Shown here piece after piece: positions 34,166 through 42,585 of a stretch of DNA of 62,484 bases. The translations under genes and the position numbers were made by a program. The notes beneath the pieces were generated by a model. It had not been told where the DNA came from. It made no database searches and was given only the letters and a program-made list of their open reading frames with translations. Position 1 is the stretch's first letter. The number at the start of each line of letters is the position of its first letter. Source of the DNA: JBKECO01 sp047974745 (lineage in GTDB: Bacteria > Bacillota > Clostridia > Lachnospirales > Lachnospiraceae); the NCBI GenBank assembly GCA_047974745.1, contig JBKECO010000015.1, positions 1-62,484 on the forward strand. The letters run 5' to 3'.

Positions 34166-37100
34166 ATGAAAATCAGTGAATTGTATGTAGAATATCAGCT
34201 GGAGCCCCTTGGTCTTGACGAATCGGAGCCCAGATTTTCCTGGTTACTCGATTCGGATCAAAAGGGTACCAGCCAGACATACTGCAGATTACGGGTGGGT
34301 CTTCTAGAAGGGGCGATGGACTGTTGGGATTCTGGTCTTTTGCAGACAGACATCTCAACGGGAATCGTTTATCAGGGACAAAAGCTAAAGCCTTGCATGC
34401 GATATTTTGTATCACTGGAGGTAACGGATAATCATGGTGAAACAGCTAGTGAGTCGACCTGGTTCGAAACAGGTCTGATGGATGATACAATAAATGGCTG
34501 GCAGGGAGCACAGTGGCTCTGTGCACCGGAATTTAATGTGGAAGCTTCCGTCAGAGGAATCTTTTGTATCGAAACAGAATTCGCAATACAAAAAGGCAGT
34601 ACTCGTGCAGGTGTAATTTTTGGTGCCAGGGATGAAAGACTGCTGGATTGTAACAAAAATGAGTTTGGTTTGTGCGGTGAGAACTATATCAGATTTGAGA
34701 TCGATACAACAGATGAAATGCCGATGCTGAGAATATATCGTGTTGGTTATGATCGGTCTGACAACCCTAATGTGGCATTTGCGAATATCCCCCTGACTCC
34801 ATTTAATTCACCTAATGCTGCACCACTGATCACAAATGAGAATAAATATGACTTCCATACTTTGAAAATCGAGGTACCTGGCAATCAGTCATATACTTAT
34901 TTTGATGGCGTACTGGTGGATGCGGTAGATGAAAATGGATTTTTTGGAATGACAAGACATGGAAGGCAGTTAAACCCCAGGGGAATCAATGATGTCATAA
35001 CCTATCCGAGACTTTGTGAAGCTGGTTTCTATGCAGGAGATAGTGATACAGCAGTTTTTAAGTACTTTGCAGTGAGAAATATAAGGCATCCAGCCTCCAT
35101 TATCATAGATGAACGCCCGGGAAATTCTAGATTTGATACATTGACAGAGGTTGAAAATGACTGCTTCGTGATTCGCGGAAAATCAGTTATCACAGATCTC
35201 TCACACCATTCATTGCCAATGTTTCGTTCAGAATTTGCTGTAAATTTAAAGGATGTTTCCCAAGCCAGACTTTACATTACTTCCAGAGGTATCTACGACT
35301 GTAAGGTGAATGGAAAGGCGGTGACCGACCGTGTTTTATTACCCGGTATTACACAATACGATAAAAGGTTGAATTACCAGACCTATGACATTACAAATAT
35401 GCTGCAGGATAAAGAAAATGCAGTTGGAGTCGTATTATCCTCGGGCTGGTGGAGTGATGCGCAGACATTTGCACTTCCAAACTATAACTATTTTGGAGAT
35501 AAAGAGGCATTTTTAGCCCAGATCGTGATTCGTTATCAAAATGGGAGCAGCGAAGTTCTCACAAGTAATACGAAGAATTGGAAGTATTTTGGAGAGGGAC
35601 CATTTCAGTATGGCGGACTTTTTTATGGAGAGTATCTGGATGGAAGAAACCTGTCGATCTATCAGAACTTTTCGATTCCTCTACTTGATGACTCAGACTG
35701 GAAAAATCCAAGCATCTACGAACCGGTTCCGATTGCCAGCTGGCGATCCATGCCTCTGGGATTTGGTAGGGACTGGCCTGGTGTAAATCGGACTGAGCCT
35801 AGAATAGTCGGGGAGTATGATGCACCTGTCTATATCGTAGAAGAGAGATGCGCCAGAAGCCGCAGACAAATAGGGGATAACATATTTATCTATGACCTGG
35901 AGCAGGAGATGGCTGGTGTGCCAAGAATTCGTCTACATGAAAAATCGGGTACTCGGGTAATGATTCGATATGCAGAGATGCTGTATCCCTCTGATCACAC
36001 TGGAAATGATATGGAAGGAACAATGGATGTGACTGGTGCTTTTGACAAGGCTGGCAAATTAATGCTGGAGAATTACAGAGATGCGACAAGTACAGATATT
36101 TATATCTGTAATGGATGTGAGGAAGGAGAGGTATACCAGCCCAAATTCACCTTTCATGGCTACCGATATATAGAAATCAGCGGACTGGAAAATCCGCCCG
36201 ATCCAGCAGATGTGGTGAGCTGCCAATATTCCTCAGTAACGAATATGCAGGGCGGTTTTGATTCGTCACACAAACTGCTAAACCGCTTCGTGCAAAATGT
36301 ATTTTGGTCTCAAAAATGCAATTTCATCAATATTCCAACAGACTGTCCACAGAGAAATGAAAGAATGGGATGGGCAGGAGATACCCATGTGTTTTGTCAC
36401 ACAGCTCTGCAAAACAGTAATCTAAAGCTGTTTTACGAAAGAAACCTGCAGGCGATGTCTGATCTGCAGGAAGAAAATGGACAATTTCCAGAAATCGCTC
36501 CCATTGGTGGTGGCTTCGGCGGTATTACGTATGAATGTGCGTCTATCTTTATGACATGGGAGCTTTATCAACAGTATGGTGATGTTAAAACGATCCAAAA
36601 ATTCTTTCCTGCGCTTGTGAAATATATGGATTATATGAAGAATAAGGGATTGCCAGGTGAGGGGGACAGACAAGCATTAGGACCCCTCGGAGACTGGCTC
36701 GCACCAGTGCAGACAGATGAAATGCTTATGTGGAACGCGTTTTATTATAAAGAAGCTGAAACCATGAGAAAGCTTTCCGTTATTCTTGATAAAAAGGAAA
36801 AAGTGAAAGAATACCAGGCACTGACGGAAGAGATAAAGGAATATTGGAACAGAACTTTTATCGACCCGGATGATGCCAGAGCGAAAGGAATCCATGGGGA
36901 GTCTTCTGATACACAGACTGCATATGCCCTTGGACTTGAGACCGGAGTCATCAATGATCGGAATCTGGCTGCGAAGAATTTGAGGCGGCTCGTGAGAGAA
37001 TCTTCCTTCCATGTCCAGACTGGTTTTTTTGGAACTGGCATTCTCAATCAAGAACTTACAAATTTTGGTTATGTGAAAGAAGCATATGCCCTTATGCTGC

Positions 37101-37522
37101 AGACTAGCTGTCCCTCATGGCTCTATCCAGTCACACAAGGGGCTACTTCGATTTGGGAAAGATGGGATTCCTATACTAGTGAACATGGATTTGGCGGGCA
37201 AAATTCTATGAACTCCTTCAATCATTATTCGCTTGGCTCTGTACTTTCCTGGATCTACAGCTGTATACTCGGAATTGTCAGAGATGAGGATTCAGTGGGA
37301 TGGAAGCATTTTATTTTACGGCCGCAAATCATGCATCTGGATTATGCAAATGGTAGTGTTGCAACACAGTATGGTGCAATCAAAAGCGGATGGAGTCAGG
37401 GCGCCGGTGTCATGGAGTATCGCTGTAGTATTCCGGTCAATACAACAGCTACTCTGTGCCTGCCTTGTATGGACACTATTGAATTAGGATCAGGAACCTA
37501 TCAGTTCACAATTCCAAAATAG
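34166..37522 (+). CDS. Alpha-L-rhamnosidase-like enzyme, GH78
   Basis: Large cytoplasmic glycosidase, 1119 residues. The N-terminal beta domains (LYVEYQLEPLGLDESEPRFSW) and the carbohydrate-binding region (VNGKAVTDRVLLPGITQYDKR) are typical of GH78. An (alpha/alpha)6 catalytic barrel and a C-terminal domain follow. A conserved active-site stretch begins at Asp726 (DCPQRNERMGWAGD). The position two before Arg733 is Asn731, where Asp or Glu is common. The likely base Glu998 is in TSIWERWDSY. An inserted ~200-residue sandwich near residues 130-330 resembles a concanavalin-like module. The start at 34166 has AGAGGA 7 nt upstream. It would release rhamnose from pectin or flavonoid glycosides. Confidence 0.88.
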   Translation: MKISELYVEYQLEPLGLDESEPRFSWLLDSDQKGTSQTYCRLRVGLLEGAMDCWDSGLLQTDISTGIVYQGQKLKPCMRYFVSLEVTDNHGETASESTWFETGLMDDTINGWQGAQWLCAPEFNVEASVRGIFCIETEFAIQKGSTRAGVIFGARDERLLDCNKNEFGLCGENYIRFEIDTTDEMPMLRIYRVGYDRSDNPNVAFANIPLTPFNSPNAAPLITNENKYDFHTLKIEVPGNQSYTYFDGVLVDAVDENGFFGMTRHGRQLNPRGINDVITYPRLCEAGFYAGDSDTAVFKYFAVRNIRHPASIIIDERPGNSRFDTLTEVENDCFVIRGKSVITDLSHHSLPMFRSEFAVNLKDVSQARLYITSRGIYDCKVNGKAVTDRVLLPGITQYDKRLNYQTYDITNMLQDKENAVGVVLSSGWWSDAQTFALPNYNYFGDKEAFLAQIVIRYQNGSSEVLTSNTKNWKYFGEGPFQYGGLFYGEYLDGRNLSIYQNFSIPLLDDSDWKNPSIYEPVPIASWRSMPLGFGRDWPGVNRTEPRIVGEYDAPVYIVEERCARSRRQIGDNIFIYDLEQEMAGVPRIRLHEKSGTRVMIRYAEMLYPSDHTGNDMEGTMDVTGAFDKAGKLMLENYRDATSTDIYICNGCEEGEVYQPKFTFHGYRYIEISGLENPPDPADVVSCQYSSVTNMQGGFDSSHKLLNRFVQNVFWSQKCNFINIPTDCPQRNERMGWAGDTHVFCHTALQNSNLKLFYERNLQAMSDLQEENGQFPEIAPIGGGFGGITYECASIFMTWELYQQYGDVKTIQKFFPALVKYMDYMKNKGLPGEGDRQALGPLGDWLAPVQTDEMLMWNAFYYKEAETMRKLSVILDKKEKVKEYQALTEEIKEYWNRTFIDPDDARAKGIHGESSDTQTAYALGLETGVINDRNLAAKNLRRLVRESSFHVQTGFFGTGILNQELTNFGYVKEAYALMLQTSCPSWLYPVTQGATSIWERWDSYTSEHGFGGQNSMNSFNHYSLGSVLSWIYSCILGIVRDEDSVGWKHFILRPQIMHLDYANGSVATQYGAIKSGWSQGAGVMEYRCSIPVNTTATLCLPCMDTIELGSGTYQFTIPK

Positions 37523-37529
37523 AATATAC

Positions 37530-37560
37530 CGGAAGCAGAATCACTGCTCCTGGTTTTTTT
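37530..37560 (+). terminator. Rho-independent terminator after the GH78 gene
   Basis: Imperfect stem ccggaagcag/ctgctcctgg (37530-37539 with 37545-37554) and seven T. It closes the arabinofuranosidase/rhamnosidase operon. Confidence 0.75.
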
Positions 37561-37746
37561 GCAAGTTTGAAGTACAAGGATTTATTATATTGTAGTGATC
37601 CTTGAATTGTGTTATCATACAAAATATTGTTTGTAAAATGCATGAAATAAGTGTATTCTATTATCAGTATCTATAAAGAGGAGAATACTGACATGGAGTT
37701 AACAGTACAATAACTTGTTTGCAACTACAAGAAAAAGGAGAGAACA

Positions 37747-38403
37747 ATGGGAAAAGTAGCAGGTGCAGCAGCAGGAATAGGTGTGAGAATTATCATTAGA
37801 ATTGCTTTGATCGCTTTAGTCGTTCTGGCAGTTTTAGGATATAAATTTTACACCGGAGAAAGCAACGCAGGAGATGTATCACAGGAAATGATCGATAAGT
37901 TCAATAGTGGGGCAGGAATTAGTTATGTAGAAACATATACCAAAGAAGACAGTGCTGGAGTTCTTACCTACGAACGGGATGCAAACGGAAACATCATGAT
38001 CAGTGACCTGGGTAAATATACGAACGAAGATTATTCCTTCGATACCGTAGACTATAAGGTAGATGGAGTTTACTATGCTTTTATCGATGGTCAGACATTA
38101 GAATATGGATCGGCAGAGCTAAATGCATATGAGGGATATGAGGGCTATGACATCGAAACATTTTTTAATGATGAATTAGCTTATATTCAGGATATACTCT
38201 CACATTATACAACTGAGCTATATGATAACAATATAGATTCCAATTTTAAAAGAGAAGGCGATAACTTTGTAGCGACTGGTACCTATGAAGGCGGCGGTGA
38301 ATACAGAGTCGAACTGGCACAGGATGGAAGCTCTTTAAACATCGTGGATGATGAATGTACAATAAAAGTTGAATTTACAGAGGACGCAGTTACATTGCCT
38401 TAA
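37747..38403 (+). CDS. Membrane-anchored protein of unknown function
   Basis: 218 residues, family not recognised. A Gly/Ala-rich start and one membrane helix (about residues 12-32) are followed by an acidic, tyrosine-rich extracellular domain with regular beta-strand-like alternation (VDGVYYAFIDGQTLEYGS, then GGEYRVELAQDGSSLNIVDD). It looks like a lipid- or wall-proximal sensor or binding domain. AAAAGGAG precedes the ATG. It is a single-gene unit with its own terminator. Confidence 0.65.
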   Translation: MGKVAGAAAGIGVRIIIRIALIALVVLAVLGYKFYTGESNAGDVSQEMIDKFNSGAGISYVETYTKEDSAGVLTYERDANGNIMISDLGKYTNEDYSFDTVDYKVDGVYYAFIDGQTLEYGSAELNAYEGYEGYDIETFFNDELAYIQDILSHYTTELYDNNIDSNFKREGDNFVATGTYEGGGEYRVELAQDGSSLNIVDDECTIKVEFTEDAVTLP

Positions 38404-38429
38404 TGTGCAAAGGAAATCTGACAAAAAAG

Positions 38430-38474
38430 ATGTTTCTGACTGATTGGGACACCCCATCGCAGGAACATTTTTTT
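38430..38474 (+). terminator. Rho-independent terminator
   Basis: Arms atgtttctg (38430-38438) and caggaacat (38460-38468), one G-U pair, followed by a T run. The loop is long (about 21 nt). Confidence 0.6.
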
Positions 38475-38625
38475 TATGGAAATGGAATGGGGTATCTTTG
38501 TTAAATACACTGGTAAAAAAATACTGGACTTAATCCTGTAAGTTGGTAAAATAGAATTAACAAAATAGTGATGCAGAAAAAGACTTTTGATATTGTAACC
38601 AATATTGAGAAAGTGAGGACTAGTA

Positions 38626-39486
38626 ATGGCAGCTGCAATTGTATTTCAATCTGATTTTGGTCTGGTCGATGGAGCGGTCTCTGCAATGCATGGGGTGGCA
38701 GTAACAGTCAGTCCCTCTTTGAAAGTGTTTGATCTGACCCATGAGATTCCACAGTATGATATTTGGGAAGCGTCATATCGCCTGATTCAGACAATTGATT
38801 ATTGGCCAGAAGGCACCGTTTTTGTTTCAGTGGTAGATCCAGGCGTTGGATCATCCAGAAGAAGTATTGCAATCAGGACGAAATCAGGAAAATATGTAAT
38901 AACGCCAGACAACGGAACATTGACACATATCGCTAAGATGACAGGAATTGAATCAGCGAGGGTCATTCATGAGGAGTCAAATCATCTGCCACACTCAGAA
39001 TTGTCCTATACCTTTCATGGAAGGGATGTATATGCATACGTTGGATCGAGACTGGCGGCCGGCGTCATTCAATTCGAGGACATTGGTCATGACGTAGAGC
39101 CTGACAGTGTGGTCATGCTTCCTACACTCGAGCCGGTCATCAATGGAAATATCATTGATGGAGTCATTGATGTGCTGGATGTCAGGTTCGGAAGCCTATG
39201 GACAAATATTCCCTATCATTTCTTTGAAAAGGTAGGAGTGCAAAAAGGTGACTGGGTAGAGGTCACGATTTTTAATGAGACCAGAAATGTCTACCATAAT
39301 ATAATTACATATGCGAAATCCTTCGCAGATGTATATGCAGGAGAAAGTCTCTGTTATATCAACTCTCTGCAGAATATGGCTGTTGCAATCAATCAGGGGT
39401 CATTTGCAAAAGCATATAATATCAGTACAGGGAACAATTGGAAGATTCAATTCAAAAAAGCACCTCGTTTTGTATACGAGGATTAA
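38626..39486 (+). CDS. SAM hydroxide adenosyltransferase (DUF62, SAM hydrolase)
   Basis: Cytoplasmic enzyme of the chlorinase/fluorinase-like DUF62 family, 286 residues, which splits S-adenosylmethionine with hydroxide into adenosine and methionine. The start IVFQSDFGLVDGAVSAMHG holds the conserved Asp. VSVVDPGVGSSRR and ITPDNGTLTHI are the family motifs, and the His pocket (FHGRDVYA) is intact. The fluorinase-specific halide loop is not apparent. It is the first of four genes with an ECF transporter, spaced by 15 nt from the S component. The pairing suggests adenosine or methionine salvage or supply of a vitamin precursor. Confidence 0.9.
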   Translation: MAAAIVFQSDFGLVDGAVSAMHGVAVTVSPSLKVFDLTHEIPQYDIWEASYRLIQTIDYWPEGTVFVSVVDPGVGSSRRSIAIRTKSGKYVITPDNGTLTHIAKMTGIESARVIHEESNHLPHSELSYTFHGRDVYAYVGSRLAAGVIQFEDIGHDVEPDSVVMLPTLEPVINGNIIDGVIDVLDVRFGSLWTNIPYHFFEKVGVQKGDWVEVTIFNETRNVYHNIITYAKSFADVYAGESLCYINSLQNMAVAINQGSFAKAYNISTGNNWKIQFKKAPRFVYED

Positions 39487-39501
39487 AAGGAGGACAAGTT
39501 T

Positions 39502-40053
39502 ATGAAGAACAATGGAATACGATTAGTCGTTGCGATCGGCATTGGCACGGCACTCTTTATTGTACTATCCTGGGTGGCTATTCCACTCGGTTTTATTCCA
39601 AATACCGCATTTCAGACAAGAGCAGCTTTACTGGCGTTGATCGCAGGTATATTTGGACCAGTAGCAGGCGTTGCAGTTGGATTCTTAGGTCATGCACTTG
39701 CTGATGCGACCCAGTATGGTTCGATCTGGTGGAGCTGGGTGATTGCAGATGGTGTGTTTGGTCTTTTGACAGGTCTGTTCGCAAAAAAATATAGGATCGA
39801 GCAGGGCGATTTCAGCGGTAAAAAAATCGTATTATTTAATGTAGTGCAGGTAATAGCAAATGCAATAGCATGGATTGCTATCGCACCGATTCTTGATGTT
39901 TTGATCTATGCAGAACCTGCAAATAAAGTCTTTGTACAGGGAATTGTTGCTTTTGCGGTAAATTCAATCGGCATTGGTATACTAGGTACACTGCTTGCAT
40001 TTGCCTATTCTAAAATCAAAGCAAAGACTTCAAGTCTAGAGGCGGAAGATTAG
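39502..40053 (+). CDS. ECF transporter substrate-binding (S) component, UPF0397 family
   Basis: Small membrane protein of 183 residues with five or six helices. The sequence GFIPNTAFQTRAALLALIAGIFGPVAG and GHALADATQYGSIWWSWVIADG match the UPF0397 S-component group. S components bind a vitamin or nucleobase and dock on a CbiO/CbiQ energising module, which is encoded directly downstream. The ligand is not established. The neighbouring SAM hydrolase makes adenosine/methionine-related compounds or thiamine-type precursors worth testing. Confidence 0.88.
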   Translation: MKNNGIRLVVAIGIGTALFIVLSWVAIPLGFIPNTAFQTRAALLALIAGIFGPVAGVAVGFLGHALADATQYGSIWWSWVIADGVFGLLTGLFAKKYRIEQGDFSGKKIVLFNVVQVIANAIAWIAIAPILDVLIYAEPANKVFVQGIVAFAVNSIGIGILGTLLAFAYSKIKAKTSSLEAED

Positions 40054-40056
40054 AAC

Positions 40057-41757
40057 ATGATACAATTTCAGAACTTCACTTTTAAGTATCGGACACAGAA
40101 AACACCAACAATTATGAATATCAATCTTTCCATTTTACCGGGAGAAAAGGTTCTTATCGTAGGACCTTCCGGCTCAGGAAAGTCTACTTTAGCCCATTGT
40201 ATCAATGGGCTTATTCCTAATTCCTTTGAAGGTGAAATACAGGGTAAAGTTCTGATAGAAGGTCTGGATCCATCGAAAGAAGGAATTTATAAAATATCAG
40301 ATATAGTCGGTACTGCAATGCAGGATACAGATAGTCAGTTCATTGGACTGACTGTAGCAGAGGATATTGCTTTTGCCATGGAAAATGATTGCGTGCCTCT
40401 GGCACAAATGAGAGAGGTAGTGGCATCCTGTGCAGAGCTCGTTGAAGTTGAGCAGCAGCTTCGCCATGCACCAAATGAGCTTTCCGGTGGGCAAAAGCAG
40501 CGGGTTTCGATTGCAGGGATTATGACAGAGGATGCCAAAGTTCTTCTTTTTGATGAGCCGCTGGCGAACCTGGATCCTGCAACAGGTAAGTATGCGATTC
40601 AGCTGATCGATAAAATCCATAAAGAGACAGCAAAGTCGATCATTATTATTGAACACAGACTTGAAGATGTTCTGTTTTGTTCGGTGGATCGAATCATTCT
40701 TGTGGAAGAGGGCAAGATCAAGGCAGACATGACACCAGATCAGATGCTGAGCAGTTCGCTGCTGACTCAGAATGGAATCAGGGAACCCTTATACCTGGCA
40801 GCTATAAAATATGCTGGGGTCGAGTTGACACAGAATGAACATCCCTCTGAATTAGATAAAATCAGTACCGAGCGAATTCAAAAAAAGGTTCGGGAATGGT
40901 TTCTAAAAACCGCAAGACCGATTGCAGAAATAGAGACAGAGGTCATTTTGTCGATCGAGAACCTTTCTTACTTTTATCAAAAAGGCGAAATGGTGCTAAA
41001 AAATATCTCACTGCAGATTCGACGGGGAGAAATGATCAGCATCGTTGGTAGAAATGGAGCGGGAAAAACAACACTTTCAAAGCTGATCTGCGGGTTCCTG
41101 CATCCGTCAGAGGGCATCATACGGTATCGTGAAGAAGATATGGAGCATTTCTCGATTGCCCAGAGAGCTGACAAGGTCGGACTTGTAATGCAGAATCCGA
41201 ATCAAATGATTTCCAAATCAATGATATTTGACGAGGTGGCGCTTGGACTTGTATCTAGAGGTGCTGCAGCTGATGAGATAAAAATCAGGGTCGAAAAAAT
41301 CTTAAAGATCTGTGGATTGTATCCTTATCGCAACTGGCCAATCGCTGCACTTAGTTATGGGCAAAAGAAAAGAGTTACAATAGCATCCATTCTAGTCTTA
41401 GAACCTGAAATCCTGATTCTCGATGAGCCAACAGCGGGTCAGGATTACTGGCACTATACAGAGATTATGGAATTCATCAGAGAACTGAATCAGAAAACTG
41501 GAATTACGATCCTGATGATTACACATGATATGCATCTTATGCTGGAATATACAGATAGGACCATTGTTTTTTCGAGAGGAGAGCTGATTGAACAAGGACG
41601 CCCGGCAAAGATCCTGACTACACCAGAAACCGTAGAAGAAGCGAATCTGAAAGTGACTTCTTTGTACAATCTGGCTCAAAAATGTGGAATCGAAGATGTA
41701 ACAGGATTTGCAGAATGTTTCATTCAGTTTGACAGGGAGGTGCATGAAAATGCCTAA
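40057..41757 (+). CDS. ECF transporter ATPase with two fused CbiO domains
   Basis: 566 residues containing two nucleotide-binding domains. The first has GPSGSGKS, LSGGQKQR and VLLFDEPLANLD. The second has GRNGAGKT, LSYGQKKR (Tyr in the signature) and ILILDEPTAGQD. The linker of about 50 residues contains no recognised domain. The protein replaces the EcfA/EcfA' pair. It starts 3 nt after the S-component stop. The asymmetrical signature in the second half is common among fused energisers of the YkoD type. Confidence 0.9.
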   Translation: MIQFQNFTFKYRTQKTPTIMNINLSILPGEKVLIVGPSGSGKSTLAHCINGLIPNSFEGEIQGKVLIEGLDPSKEGIYKISDIVGTAMQDTDSQFIGLTVAEDIAFAMENDCVPLAQMREVVASCAELVEVEQQLRHAPNELSGGQKQRVSIAGIMTEDAKVLLFDEPLANLDPATGKYAIQLIDKIHKETAKSIIIIEHRLEDVLFCSVDRIILVEEGKIKADMTPDQMLSSSLLTQNGIREPLYLAAIKYAGVELTQNEHPSELDKISTERIQKKVREWFLKTARPIAEIETEVILSIENLSYFYQKGEMVLKNISLQIRRGEMISIVGRNGAGKTTLSKLICGFLHPSEGIIRYREEDMEHFSIAQRADKVGLVMQNPNQMISKSMIFDEVALGLVSRGAAADEIKIRVEKILKICGLYPYRNWPIAALSYGQKKRVTIASILVLEPEILILDEPTAGQDYWHYTEIMEFIRELNQKTGITILMITHDMHLMLEYTDRTIVFSRGELIEQGRPAKILTTPETVEEANLKVTSLYNLAQKCGIEDVTGFAECFIQFDREVHENA

Positions 41758-42577
41758 ATTGCTGACCTACCTAGATAAAGATACCTGGATTCACCGGCTT
41801 TGCGGAGTCACAAAAATGATTTTCTTTGTACTATGGTCGGTAGTAGGTATGATGACATACGATACAAGGGTTCTTTTATTTATGCTGCTGTCTAGTATCG
41901 TATTGTTCTTGGCTTCGAAGACAGAATGGGCACAGATTTCAATGGTGATCAAAGTCATATCCTTCTTCTTGATCATCAATATCATAGCGATCTTCTTCTT
42001 TGCACCTTATCAGGGAACTCTGATCTATGGAACAAAAACAGAAATCCTGCATTTATTTGGGAACTACAGTCTTACAAAAGAACAGTTATTTTATGAAGGC
42101 AACGTAGCATTGAAATATTTTACCGTCATTCCGGTTGGATTAATGTTCATTGTCACGACAAATCCAAGCGAATTTGCATCCTCCCTGAATCGTCTGAAGG
42201 TACCATATGCAGCCGGTTATTCCATTGCCATTGCCCTGCGCTATATTCCGGATGTTCAAAAGAACTTTCGGGATATTAAGAATGCGCAGGAGGCAAGAGG
42301 TATTGATATGTCGGATCGTGCATCCTTGCCAAAACGGATCAGATCGGTAGTGGCAATCATCTTTCCACTGATTTTCTCAAGTCTAGATCGGATCAATACC
42401 ATCAGCAATGCCATGGAGCTCAGAGGATTTGGAAAATACAAAAAAAGAACCTGGTATTCGGAACGACCCTTTGCAAGAAGTGACTATATTGCGATTGTGA
42501 CCATCGTGATCTTTTCAGTGGCTGCGTTACTAATCACATTTTACGACGGAAGCAGATTTTACAATCCATTCATCTGA
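41750..42577 (+). CDS. ECF transporter T component (CbiQ-like)
   Basis: Transmembrane coupling subunit, about 275 residues with five to six helices. The two Ala-Arg-Gly coupling motifs are seen as EARGID (near residue 180) and ELRGFG (near 223). ATG 41750 is favoured because GGGAGG at 41735-41740 is 9 nt upstream; 41744 is possible. It overlaps the ATPase gene by 8 nt, so translation is coupled. It completes a dedicated ECF transporter. Confidence 0.88.
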   Translation: MPKLLTYLDKDTWIHRLCGVTKMIFFVLWSVVGMMTYDTRVLLFMLLSSIVLFLASKTEWAQISMVIKVISFFLIINIIAIFFFAPYQGTLIYGTKTEILHLFGNYSLTKEQLFYEGNVALKYFTVIPVGLMFIVTTNPSEFASSLNRLKVPYAAGYSIAIALRYIPDVQKNFRDIKNAQEARGIDMSDRASLPKRIRSVVAIIFPLIFSSLDRINTISNAMELRGFGKYKKRTWYSERPFARSDYIAIVTIVIFSVAALLITFYDGSRFYNPFI

Positions 42578-42585
42578 ATGTTATT

